Shown in pieces: positions 37,729 to 46,679 of a stretch of DNA of 64,000 nucleotides. Positions within the stretch are counted from its first letter, which is position 1, and each line of letters opens with the position of its first letter. This DNA comes from Streptomyces sp. DHE7-1 (GTDB lineage: Bacteria; Actinomycetota; Actinomycetes; Streptomycetales; Streptomycetaceae): positions 372,001 to 436,000 of the forward strand of contig JACJDG010000003.1 of assembly GCA_016432725.1 (NCBI GenBank), given 5' to 3'. Under the pieces are notes generated by a model. That model saw nothing but the letters and a program-made list of their open reading frames with translations. It ran no database searches and was not told where the DNA came from. The translations under genes and the position numbers were made by a program.

Positions 37729-37744
37729 CGATCAATCTTGATCG
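37729..37744. promoter_or_regulatory. 16-bp inverted repeat upstream of the roadblock gene
   Basis: CGATCAATCTTGATCG has 7-bp arms and a 2-nt spacer. TTGATCGTTC recurs at 37643 and 37738, and GATCAACC lies at 37698. The block is AT-rich for this genome and sits about 107 nt before the ATG. It is probably an operator or overlapping promoter. Confidence 0.55.
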
Positions 37745-37850
37745 TTCTTGAGCAAGCTTCTCCCCCGGTGGGTCACTACGCATACGTTGCGTCCACGGGC
37801 GGGCCCGGAAACGGAGCCCGCCGCCGCCGATATCCAAGGGGAGGGCGCCG

Positions 37851-38225
37851 ATGGCGACCGTGGAAGTGGCATTGAAGGAAATGGTGACCGGGATCGAAGG
37901 CGCGCTGGGGGCGGCTGTCGTCGACTACACCAGCGGCATGGCCCTCGGCACCCTAGGCGGGGGCAAGGACCTGGACCTGACGGTCGCCGCGGCCGGGAAC
38001 ACGGACGTGATCCGTGCCAAGGTGCGCACCATGGAACTCCTCGGGCTGCGGAGTCAGATCGAGGACATCCTGATCACGCTCGGAGGGCAGTACCACCTCA
38101 TGCGCCTGGTGACCGGCCGGGAGGGGAACGGCCTGTTCCTCTACCTCGTGATCGATCGCGACCGCTCGAACCTGGCCATGGCACGCCATCAGCTCAAGCG
38201 GATCGAAGGGCAACTCGAGGTCTAG
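37851..38225 (+). CDS. Roadblock/LC7-domain protein
   Basis: 124 residues covering one complete roadblock fold (GALGAAVVDYTSGMALGTLG, ILITLGGQYHLMRLV, GLFLYLVIDR). In Streptomyces these proteins usually sit in conservons with a histidine-kinase-like protein, DUF742 and a small GTPase. Here none of those partners is adjacent, so it is a stand-alone copy. AAGGGGAGG provides the ribosome-binding site. Confidence 0.88.
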   Translation: MATVEVALKEMVTGIEGALGAAVVDYTSGMALGTLGGGKDLDLTVAAAGNTDVIRAKVRTMELLGLRSQIEDILITLGGQYHLMRLVTGREGNGLFLYLVIDRDRSNLAMARHQLKRIEGQLEV

Positions 38226-38261
38226 ATCCTCCTCGCGGCCGGGCCGACGCATGCCCATGAG

Positions 38262-38277
38262 TTGAAGAATTCTTCAA
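38262..38277. promoter_or_regulatory. Perfect 16-bp palindrome, probable ArsR operator
   Basis: TTGAAGAATTCTTCAA lies 140 nt before the ArsR gene, AT-rich in a very GC-rich setting. Its form (TTGAA...TTCAA) fits ArsR/SmtB-type operators. Confidence 0.6.
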
Positions 38278-38345
38278 GCCATCACATGGAGAGGCCGACA
38301 ATTCGTGAACGGCGGCCGTCCGGAGCGAGAAAGATGAACAGGCAG

Positions 38346-38388
38346 GACTCATGGCGCGGCCGTGTCCTCGGGTGCGGGCCGCGCCATG
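38346..38388. terminator. Strong hairpin before the ArsR gene
   Basis: 14-bp stem CTCATGGCGCGGCC with its complement ending at 38388 and a 15-nt loop. It lies 29 nt upstream of the ArsR ATG. It may end roadblock transcripts or act as a leader structure. Confidence 0.5.
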
Positions 38389-38417
38389 AGAGGCCCTAGA
38401 CAGGCGGGAAGAACGCT

Positions 38418-38765
38418 ATGCAGGTTCCTCTTTACCAAGCCAAAGCAGAGTTCTTCCGTATGCTCGGGCATCCCACCCGCATCAGGGTCCTCGAACTGCT
38501 GCAGCACGGCCCGGTCCCCGTACGGGACTTGCTCGCCGACATCGAGATCGAGCCCTCCAGCCTCTCCCAGCAGCTGGCCATCCTGCGCCGGGCCGGCATC
38601 GTCGTATCCACACGAGAGGGCTCCACCGTCACGTACGCGCTGGCCGGCGGCGACGTCGCCGAACTCCTGCGTGCGGCTCGCCGCATCCTCACCGAGCTTC
38701 TCGCCGGGCGGAACCAGCTCCTGGCCGAACTTCAGCAGACCGACGCCGCCTCGTCGACCCGCTGA
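38418..38765 (+). CDS. ArsR/SmtB-family repressor
   Basis: 115 residues. Winged helix with LGHPTRIRVLELLQ, PVPVRDLLADI, SLSQQLAILRRAGIV and STREGSTVTYAL. The canonical alpha-3 metal site is absent (PVPVRDL replaces the cysteine motif), so it probably senses a thiol, sulfide or another signal, as in BigR/SdpR-like members. It is followed by a C-terminal helix. No transporter is adjacent; the convergent phosphoesterase is not an obvious target. Confidence 0.85.
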   Translation: MQVPLYQAKAEFFRMLGHPTRIRVLELLQHGPVPVRDLLADIEIEPSSLSQQLAILRRAGIVVSTREGSTVTYALAGGDVAELLRAARRILTELLAGRNQLLAELQQTDAASSTR

Positions 38766-38877
38766 ACTCCGGTCGGCGCCCGCCGCGACCGAGGCACCGG
38801 ACACCGCTGTCGCCCGTGGCCGGGCCCTGCCCCGCGATGTCCGGTGCGGAGCCGTGGACCGGCTCGGACACGGGAGG

Positions 38878-40370
38878 TCAGTGGCATACGAACGACTTGT
38901 TCGCCGTACTGGTGCTCAGTGCGCACGTCTGGCCTCTGACAACTCCGGCCGGGTCGTGGAAGGTGAGGTTCCAAGTTCCGCCGCTGTCGGCCAGTTCCGC
39001 GTAGCCGAAGACGCCCTGGCCTCCTGGAGTCTGCTCCTGCGTGATCGACTGGTGGACGGCCTGCGGCGGTGTGCCGATCGTCTTCCCCACGACCTTGGTG
39101 TCGTCCGGACCGTTGTCCAGCGGCCCGCCCGAGGAGCCCACGGTCAGCTGAGGCGGACGACGGGTGTCGAAGTCGAGCATCTGGTAGAGGTGGATGTGGC
39201 CCGAGAGCACCAGTCGTACGTTGTCGGCCAGCCGGTGCAGCCCGGTGCGGGCGACGGCCGCGTCGAGTACGTGGGTCACCCATTCCACGTTCTGCGGCAG
39301 GGTACCGGCCGACTTCACCATCCACAGCGGCTTGTGCGTGAGCAGGAAGTAGTCGTTGCCGGGATGTTGCTGCGCCGCTTGGTTCACGGCGTCGAACTGC
39401 CTGGCGAAGATACCGGCCTGCACGGTGCTTCCCGTGTCGCTCGGGTCGGCGAAGGAGGAATCCACCGAGACCAGGTTCAGGGTGCCGGCTCTGATCGGTG
39501 TGGTGGGGGTGTACACGCTGCACGAGCCGTTGGCGCGCAGGTCGTCGGCGAGGTACCGGAACCAGGCACCCCCCGCGCCCCCCTGCTGTGCCGCGTTGCA
39601 GTCCTCGTGGTTGCCGCGGGTCAGCGCGACGGGCGCCGAGGCCAGCAGCGGCTCGGCGGGCCGGAAGAAGTCGGCGACCACGCAGTCCCAGCCGGCCCGG
39701 TCGGCGGTCGTGGTGCAGCCGGGGTTGGCCGCCTTGTCGTTCGCCCTCGCCGGGTCGTCCCGGTAGAGGTAGTCGCCGACGTGCACCACGAGGTCCGGCC
39801 GCGTGCTGCCGGCGGCGCCGGCGGCGATCCGCGGGAAGGGCCAGCCGGTCTGATGGTTCGCGCAGTCCTGCACAGGACCCGCCGCGGGGACCTCGCAGCC
39901 GGTGTCGCCGATGACGGCGATCCTGCGCGGGCGTGTGGTCGAAGTCCAGTCGGGAAGCGGGAGCTGCCGGTTCGCCGGGTGCACCGTGGCCGCCTGGACG
40001 GTCGACTGTTCCAGTACCGCGTTCGAGGCGGTGAGCGGCACGGCCAGTTCGCACACGGTCGTCGGGAACTGGGATCCCATGGGCGTGCTCACCCGGGTCA
40101 TCGGGAACGGGTTCCTGCTCGTGCCCAGGGTGTAGCGGACGACGGGGCAGGTCTGGCTGGTGTCGGTGGACACGTAACGGATCCGCGTGCCCTGTCCGGT
40201 CAGCTGTGTCCAGGCCCATGCCTCGCCGTTGGCCGCGCCGGGCGGGGCGGTGACGTGGCGGGGGGCCGCGGTCCGGCACCGCCCGCCTGGGTCCGGGCGG
40301 GCGCGGCCCCGGCGGCCACTCCCGTGGCCAGCACACCCACCGCGGTGAGAACGACGATCCGACGAAGCAT
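38878..40370 (-). CDS. Secreted metallophosphoesterase
   Basis: About 497 residues. It starts at ATG 40370 with a Sec-type signal peptide (MLRRIVVLTAVGVLATGVAA, then AAPAR). The calcineurin-like core has IAVIGDTGCE, DLVVHVGDYLYR, TRGNHEDC, LLTHKPLW and LSGHIHLYQ, the D-H, D, NH, H and GH-H metal ligands. It acts outside the membrane on a phosphoester of unknown identity. A break lies at about 40265 between the signal peptide and the mature protein; one added C joins them. Confidence 0.85.
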
Positions 40371-40538
40371 GGGCGCAGTTCCTCCGGCCGTGTGTCAAGG
40401 TCACCGACGTTCCCCGTGACCGGGGCCGCCGCACCAGGAATGCTCATCCATGCCGCCGTACCGTGCAGCGCCGACGAGGCGTACGGCTGACGGCCGCGAG
40501 GGTGACGGAACCGCCGGAGCGGGCGAAGCCGGTGGTGG

Positions 40539-40712
40539 TCAGCGGGTGAGGATTCCCGCGACGAGGTTGATGGCGGTCGCCAGAATGCCGGTGCCGAAGA
40601 CGTAGGACAGGAGACAGTGCCGCAACGTGATGGCGCGGATCACGGAACGGAAGACGCCGGTGTCCGAGACCTGGTGGGTCATGCCGAGGTTGTAGCTGAA
40701 ATGGAAGAAGTC
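40539..40712 (-). pseudogene. C-terminal remnant of a DUF1345 membrane protein
   Basis: 57 residues: [20 protein letters not shown], then [20 protein letters not shown] and a short tail to a stop. This matches the last quarter of the roughly 210-residue DUF1345 family. Immediately upstream the sequence changes to a 22-bp direct repeat (GGCCTCRCACGTCCGGC at 40723 and 40745), and no further homologous sequence is visible. Confidence 0.7.
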
Positions 40713-41037
40713 CCGGCGCCTTGGCCTCGCACGTCCGGCGCCGTGGCCTCACACGTCCGGCCTGCCGGCGTCGGCGTGAGGTGGCTGCCTGGTCATCGCG
40801 GCCGGACGCGCGCGCTGGCCGCCGCCTCGGCCGAGTGGGACCATGAAGGCGTCCCAGGCCACGATGCCACCGGTCATGTCCCGCTGCTTCCCGTGCGGCG
40901 GGCAGCGGGGCCGGCGAGAGGCCTTCGGACACCGGCGGGCAGCGGGGACGGCGAGAGGCCTTCGGACACCGGCGGGCAGCGGTGGCGGCGGCCCACCGGC
41001 CCGTCGCGGAGGCGGTCGACCATGAAGGGCGATATCC
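40713..41037. repeat. Leader with 37-bp tandem repeat
   Basis: Two full copies of a 37-bp unit (40897-40933 and 40934-40970, one mismatch) and the start of a third (40971-about 40982). The unit contains GAGAGGCCTTCGGACACCGG. The region also holds a 22-bp period repeat at 40723-40766. A mini-frame ATG at 41022 stops after seven codons, overlapping the peroxidase start. No gene seen. Confidence 0.6.
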
Positions 41038-41991
41038 GTGGTTGAGTCACAGTCCGTGATCGCCCCGCCGGCCGAGTCCGCCGTGTTCCTCGTCTGCACG
41101 ATCGCGTCCGGGGGCGAGACGGTCGTACGCGACCTGCTTCCCGACCTGGCCGGGTTGCGGCGGTCGGTGGCGTTCCGGGCACCGGACGACGGGCTCACGT
41201 GCGTCCTCGGCTTCGGATCCACCGCGTGGGACCGGCTCTTCACCGGACCGCGCCCGCGCGACCTGCACACCTTCGTGCCACTGACGGGCTCCCGGCACCA
41301 CGCACCGTCCACCCCGGGCGATCTCCTCGTCCACCTCCGGGCCCGCCGCATGGACCTCTGCTTCGAGCTGGCCCAGCTGATCGCGGAACGGCTGCGCGGA
41401 GCGGTCACCGTGGTCGACGAGGTCCACGGATTCAAGTCGTTCGACGAACGCGACCTGCTCGGCTTCGTCGACGGTACGGAGAACCCCGAAGGCCGCCTGG
41501 CCGAAGAGGCCGTCTTCGTCGGCGACGAGGACCCGCCATTCGCCGGCGGCAGCTACGTCATCGTCCAGAAGTACCTGCACGATCTCACCGCGTGGAAGGC
41601 GCTGCCGGTCGAGGAGCAGGAGAGGGTGATCGGCCGGACCAAGGTGGACAACGTGGAGCTGCCCGACGACGTCAAACGCCCGGACTCCCACGTCGCCCTC
41701 AACACGGTCACCGACGAGGACGGCGAAGAGCGGAAGATCGTCCGGGACAACATGCCGTTCGGCCGCGTCGGGGACGGGGAGTTCGGGACGTACTTCATCG
41801 GCTACGCGCGCACGCCCGAGGTGACCGAGCACATGCTGCGCAACATGTTCCTCGGCGACCGCCCGGACGTCCACGACCGGATCCTGGACTTCTCCACCGC
41901 GGTCACCGGCTGCCTCTTCCACGTGCCGAGCGCCGCCTTCCTCGACGATCCGCCCGGCCCGCCGGCGCGCACACACGCGGCGAAGGGGTAG
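41038..41991 (+). CDS. Dyp-type haem peroxidase
   Basis: 317 residues, cytoplasmic form (no Tat signal). Marks of the family are the GFVDGTENP motif with the distal aspartate, the proximal-histidine segment PDSHVALNTV, and MPFGRVGDGEFGTYFIGY near the C-terminus. It reduces peroxide and oxidises dyes or phenolics. GTG 41038 is the first plausible start; the preceding AAGGGCGA may serve as the ribosome-binding site. No encapsulin gene is adjacent. Confidence 0.92.
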   Translation: MVESQSVIAPPAESAVFLVCTIASGGETVVRDLLPDLAGLRRSVAFRAPDDGLTCVLGFGSTAWDRLFTGPRPRDLHTFVPLTGSRHHAPSTPGDLLVHLRARRMDLCFELAQLIAERLRGAVTVVDEVHGFKSFDERDLLGFVDGTENPEGRLAEEAVFVGDEDPPFAGGSYVIVQKYLHDLTAWKALPVEEQERVIGRTKVDNVELPDDVKRPDSHVALNTVTDEDGEERKIVRDNMPFGRVGDGEFGTYFIGYARTPEVTEHMLRNMFLGDRPDVHDRILDFSTAVTGCLFHVPSAAFLDDPPGPPARTHAAKG

Positions 41992-42092
41992 CCGGGGATC
42001 GGCAGCCGCAGACGAGCCTGATCGCATGTCCGCGCCCGCCAGGCCACCGCCGGACGCCGGGAGCCGGGAGCAGGGAGTTGGGAGCTGGCGAG

Positions 42093-42602
42093 TCAGTCCG
42101 AAGTCGTGCTCGACCGCGCAGGCACCGGTTCCGCGTGCCGCACGTGTCCGTTGCGGATCGTCCCTCGCCAGGAGCCGCCCGCCTCCCCCAGCCCCTCGAT
42201 GTACTCCTTGAAGTGTCCGAGCTCCGAGCGCACGACCCGCCTGGTCAGCCCGGGTACGACGGTGAGCGGGCGGCGCACTCCGCGCGGCTCGATCTCCAGC
42301 CGCAGGCTGACCGACGTCCCTCCCCGCGCGGTGGGCCGGAACGAGACCTCGCCACGGTGGGAGGGACGACGTTCCAGGCTCCGCCAGGCCACATGGGAGT
42401 CGGGTTCCTGTTCGACGATCTCCGCCTCGAACTCGCGGCGCACCGGTCCGACGCCGATGACCCACGTGGTGACGTTGGGCTTGACCTGCTCCACTCGTTT
42501 CACCAAGGTCATGAAGCGGGGAAAGCTCTTGAACTGCGTCCACTGGTCGTACGCGGTACGCACCGGCACCGCGATCTCGATCGTCTCGTTGACGGTATTC
42601 AT
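42093..42602 (-). CDS. SRPBCC family protein
   Basis: 169 residues. It starts MNTVNETIEIAVPVRTAYDQ with WTQFKSFPRFM, the usual opening of START/polyketide-cyclase-like SRPBCC proteins; ARGGTSVSLRLEI forms the central strand region. The family binds hydrophobic ligands; no catalytic residues can be assigned. It is convergent with the peroxidase. Confidence 0.82.
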   Translation of the reverse strand: MNTVNETIEIAVPVRTAYDQWTQFKSFPRFMTLVKRVEQVKPNVTTWVIGVGPVRREFEAEIVEQEPDSHVAWRSLERRPSHRGEVSFRPTARGGTSVSLRLEIEPRGVRRPLTVVPGLTRRVVRSELGHFKEYIEGLGEAGGSWRGTIRNGHVRHAEPVPARSSTTSD

Positions 42603-42699
42603 GGCTCACCCATCTCCGGCCCGATGTCCCCCAGTCTCGCCGCCCGGTGCGGGGGCTGCCACACGGCCGCTGAGCCGTTCGGGCCCCGAGCCGCCGACC

Positions 42700-42734
42700 G
42701 GGCGGTCGGGCGGTCGGGCGGTCGGGCGGTCGGG
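42700..42734. repeat. 8-bp tandem repeat GGGCGGTC x4
   Basis: Four perfect copies plus a partial fifth between the SRPBCC gene and the M48 gene. No coding frame here. Confidence 0.7.
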
Positions 42735-42808
42735 TAAGGGTGAGCGCTGGCTACGGTGCGAGGCGGTTCGCGCCCTGGCCGGGCGATCCGAGGACACCAG
42801 GCGACGGA

Positions 42809-45801
42809 TCACCAGCCCGGCTGACGCGCCTTGCGCGGAGCACTCAGGTAGGTCTCGTAACCCGCTTCCCTCAGCACCGCTTCGACTCGCGTCGTGACCT
42901 GCCCGGCGCTCTTCCCGGCCGCGAGCAGTTCCCGCATGGCCCTGACGAACAGGTTGATGTCCTGCTGCCGCACGGCGCGTTCGCAGTCCGCGCTGCCCTG
43001 CTGCGCACTGAGGCCGAGGGCCTGCCAGGCCGCCTGCGCCGCACCGTCGGGCACACGGAAGTAGGAACCGTTCACCCACCCGGCGATTCTGCCGTAGTCG
43101 GCGCAGAGGGGCTGGAGGCGGCCCAGGTAGGGCAGCCGGACGTTCTTGGCGGCCACCGCCGCGCGCAGGACGGCGCGCAGGTAGTCGTCGTCGGCCTTGG
43201 CGTGTTCCAGCAGATAGCGGCCGCCCAGCCGGTGCCAGGCGTGGACCTGGCGTGCCCTGGTGTCGGCCGACACCGTCACGACCGTGAGGCGCGCCCACTG
43301 CCGGGCAGTCCGTTGGGTGGTGGCGGCGTCGGGGATCATGGTGTGGAATCTCGCCAGGCAGACCGGCTCCACCACGGCGATCGCCAGCGCCGTCACCGCC
43401 ACCGTGGCCGTCCCGAGGCGCATGCCGAGGCGGCGGGCGGCAGCGGATCGGCCGCCGGAGCGTGTGGACCGCTCGTCCGCCGGGTCCGTCGGCCGCGTCC
43501 GTCGCGGGCCGGCGCGCCGGACGGCCGACACGGCCGCGGCCGCCACGAGCGCGGTGATCGCGGCCAGCGTGAGGACGCCGTTGACCAGCCGCGGCAGTGT
43601 CCACGACATGGTGTCCCAGACCGGACGCCAGGAGCAGCTGCTCTCCAGGGTGTTCAGCGGCCCGAGACACCCGTCCGAGGAGACGAGCAGGACCATTCCG
43701 CCAAGTCCCAGCAGGGCCGCCGATTCCGCTGCGATCAGGGCGGCGGCCAGCCGGCGCCCGCGGCCCGACCGCGTGGCCGCCACGGCGGCGGCCACTCCTG
43801 CCGGCACCACCAGGGCGACGAACAGCGACGCCAGATAGTGCGCCTCGTGGACGCCGATCTCGCGCTGCGGACCGGAAGGCGGTCCGGGCAGGAGGGCTTG
43901 GGCAAGGGCGACGGCGAGCCAGCATGCACCACCGCCCAGCGCCCCGGGCCGCAGAGCCAGGCGCAGGGACGGGGACGGCTCCCCGTCGTCGCCGGCGGGC
44001 AGCCTCCGCCGGGCAGCGCGTTGGTCACCCAGCGCGGGCTGCCCGGGGTCGCGCCGAGCGCCCAGGCGGCCAGCGGCACCACCCACAGGGCCGCGATCGC
44101 GGCGGGGATCAGCGGCGAGGCGACGAATCCACCCAGGATCGGCCACGCGGCCGCCAGAGCCGCCACGACGGTCGAACCGTTCGTCGCAGCCTGGCCGGAG
44201 GCGACCGCACCACCGGCACCGGGGAACGCGTTCAGGACGCCCTGCCGCATGCCAGAGGTGTTGTACGACGCGCCGGCCGCCCAGCTCGCCCCGTCCATGG
44301 TCCACCAGGCGAACCAGGCCGACAGCACCAGTGTGGCGGACACCAGACCGATGAGCAGCGGCGGACGGAGGGAGCGCCCGCGCCAGGCACCGGCCCACAG
44401 GCGAGCGCACTGGGTGACCCACCAGGCGAACGCGATCCCGGCGCACACGACGAGCAGCAGTACGGCGGGCCGCTGCGGAAGCCACTGGGCACCGCTGATC
44501 CCGTAGCCGGTGAACAGTCCGCCGGCACCGAGTCCGGCGCCGAGCCACAGGCCCGCCCGCGCCCCCGACGGGATCCGGTCACCCGTCAGGACCGCGTAGG
44601 CGACGGATCGCCACAGGGCGGTTCCGATCACCCCGGCGACCAGTGCGGCCGGGGCGAGCGAGACCAGCTGGACCCGCCACAGGCTGTATTCGTTGTAGGC
44701 CGACAGATAGGTCAGCAGATGGATGTTGACCATCGTCGCCGCGGCCCCGGTCAGGAACATCGGCAGAGCGTGGGCCCCGAACAGCGGCGCCGGATCCGCC
44801 AGGGCGCCACGGCGTTCCTCCCAGCGCGGGTGCGTGCCCCAGAGCTCCCGCAGCGAGCGGAGCGTGCTCCGGAGCCGGCCGCCCGCCGGTGTCCGTGACA
44901 CGACATCCCACTTGTGCGGGTCCGCGCCCCAGCGCACGGCCGCCACGTCCGCGTAGACCTCCCGGCTGCGCAGCACGTCCGACCGCGCGAGGGAGACGAG
45001 CGCGACCGTGAGAGCGGGCAGCAGCAGGTTACGGGTGACGGACGGGAGGTCGGTGGGCTCCCCCCACCAGGTGAGGAAGCCATGGACCTGTCGGGTCGAC
45101 CAGACGAGGTAGGGCAGGAGGACCAGCGCGAGGAACACGCGCCAGACGACGACCGTGCCGTAGGTGACGGTGATGTCCCGGTTGGTGATGTGGGCGAACT
45201 CGTGCAGAAGCACCGCCCGGAACCGCTCGGGGTCGCTGCGCCGACAGGCGAGCAGACCGCCGAACAGGCACACGGTCGGCCGGCGGTTGCGGCCGAAGAC
45301 CACGGCGCCGGTGGCGACCGAGGCCCGGTCGACGACGACCCGGGGAAGCCGGGCCAGACCGGCGGTGGCCGCTATGCCGGTCAGCAGCGCCCGGATCTCA
45401 CCGTCCGGATCCACCGATTCCAACGGAACGGCCCGCCGGCTCCGGGCCTTCCAGACGGGCAGCAGTACGAACAGCAGCGCTGCGGCGACGGACAGCAGGA
45501 CCGGCCAGCCGTAGATCAGCCACTGGGCCGGCGGCGGTGCGTACTCGGCCATGCAGCCCCGATAGGCCACGGCCTGGCTCAGGGCGTTGATCACCGAAGC
45601 CATGTCCCCGCCCCGGTCCGGGTCGATCCCCGCGGCGAGCGTGCAGCCCAAGGCGTCCCTGCGCTGCAAGGACTTGACGACGGGCAGCATCATCGCCCCG
45701 CCCGCGGCGAGGAGCAGAACCACCAGCAGGGCGAACCGCACGGTGGTACCCGCGCCCATCGCCCGTTCGTCGATCCGGGGCCGAGGGGCCATCACGCCCA
45801 T
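42809..45801 (-). CDS. Very large M48-family membrane metallopeptidase
   Basis: About 997 residues after repair of a break at about 44008. Two N-terminal membrane helices precede an M48 core with VLLHEFAHITNRD (HExxH) near residue 200 and a downstream EVYAD region supplying the third ligand. M48 enzymes usually have about 300 residues; here about 700 follow, with at least eight more hydrophobic segments and a soluble tail (ADYGRIAGWVNGSYF, with paired cysteines CADYG and DCERAV). The ATG at 45801 lies just inside the edge of a 180-bp inverted-repeat element and has no ribosome-binding site; ATG 45792 and 45759 are alternatives. It probably belonged to one operon with the gene at 45984. Confidence 0.8.
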
Positions 45802-45807
45802 GGCGCG

Positions 45808-45987
45808 CTAGGTCGTGTCCGCGAAGTCGCGTCGTTCGCCCGCAGGGCGGGCGTCGCGGCGTCCGGTGCGTGCTCTCGGCGTGCGGCCGGACGCCCTCGT
45901 ACCGGGTGTACTCGGGCTTCCGGCCGGTGCGGCGGGAGTGCGTGCCGGGCGCCGCGACGCAGGCGTGACTTCGCGGACACGACCTAG
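45808..45987. mobile_element. 180-bp MITE-like element with 21-bp perfect terminal inverted repeats
   Basis: 45808-45828 (starting CTAGGTCGTGTCC) is exactly complementary in reverse to 45967-45987. The interior is GC-rich with a smaller palindrome (GCCCGCAGGGCGGGC) and has no coding frame. Both ends carry CTAG, compatible with TA-target insertion as in IS630/Tc1-like elements. It supplies the TAG stop of the upstream gene and abuts the start of the M48 gene. No transposase is present, so it would need one in trans. Confidence 0.65.
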
Positions 45988-46517
45988 TTCCCGGGGGTGG
46001 AGCCGGTGACGGCGGGAGAGGCCGGGCCGCCGTCGTCCGAGGAGGCCGGATCGGCCAGGACCAGCCCGGCCACCACCGCGTTCGCGACCTCCGAGGCCTG
46101 CGTGGCGGCGAGACCGCGCTGCTCGGCGGTCTCCAGCACCAGCCGCCGTACCTCGGCCAGCTGTGCACGGGTGAGCGGGGGCACCGCGACCGGCGGGCGG
46201 CTTCTGTTCAGGAGCCGTCGCAGCACACCGGCCGACTCCCTCGACGCACGTTGCATGGCGATGTCGCCGATGCGCCGGGCCGCCTGGTCCAGGGCCAGCC
46301 AGACCACCGGGGTGACCAGCACGGCGATCTCTCCCATGCCGAAGCCCAGCGGTTCCCGGCGCTGCCCGCGACCCTCGAGACGCCGGACGGCCGCGGCGTC
46401 GTCGAGCGCCAAGAGCCCTTCCAGCAGCGGAAGTTCGTCCGGTGCCAGCTCGACGACCACCTCGCGGACGAGATCACGGACCGGGCGCCCCTCGGGCGGG
46501 ATTGCCTCCGAAGCCAT
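45984..46517 (-). CDS. Hypothetical protein, C-terminus set by the inserted element
   Basis: 177 residues from ATG 46517 (GGAGGGGATC upstream). I do not recognise it. Features are RPVRDLVREVVVELAPDELPLL, a hydrophobic segment GEIAVLVTPVVWLALDQAA (about residues 65-85, possibly membrane-associated), then a helical region LTRAQLAEVRRLVLETAEQRG. Its TAG stop lies within the terminal repeat of the 180-bp element, so the original protein may have been longer. Likely an operon partner of the M48 peptidase. Confidence 0.65.
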   Translation of the reverse strand: MASEAIPPEGRPVRDLVREVVVELAPDELPLLEGLLALDDAAAVRRLEGRGQRREPLGFGMGEIAVLVTPVVWLALDQAARRIGDIAMQRASRESAGVLRRLLNRSRPPVAVPPLTRAQLAEVRRLVLETAEQRGLAATQASEVANAVVAGLVLADPASSDDGGPASPAVTGSTPGN

Positions 46518-46679
46518 GTGATCCCCTCCTGAGAGCCCGGTGCCGCCCGCGACGGCCAAGTCGCCTGCTGACCACTGTGGCACGGAAGCCGGATGCCGGA
46601 TGCCGGACGGGGAAATCGGCCGCTCGCGGGCGTACCGGCGCTTGACCCTCACGTGGCGTCATGCCGCATCGTCGGTGGC

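Noticed and set aside
40444..40932. 162-residue minus-strand frame
   Set aside because: Arg/Pro-rich without domain match; the real signal there is the short DUF1345 remnant in another frame.
40897..40982. CRISPR array
   Set aside because: Two adjacent direct copies with no spacers; not a CRISPR.
42700..42734. Functional regulatory repeat
   Set aside because: Simple 8-bp GC-rich microsatellite-like repeat with no link to a promoter.
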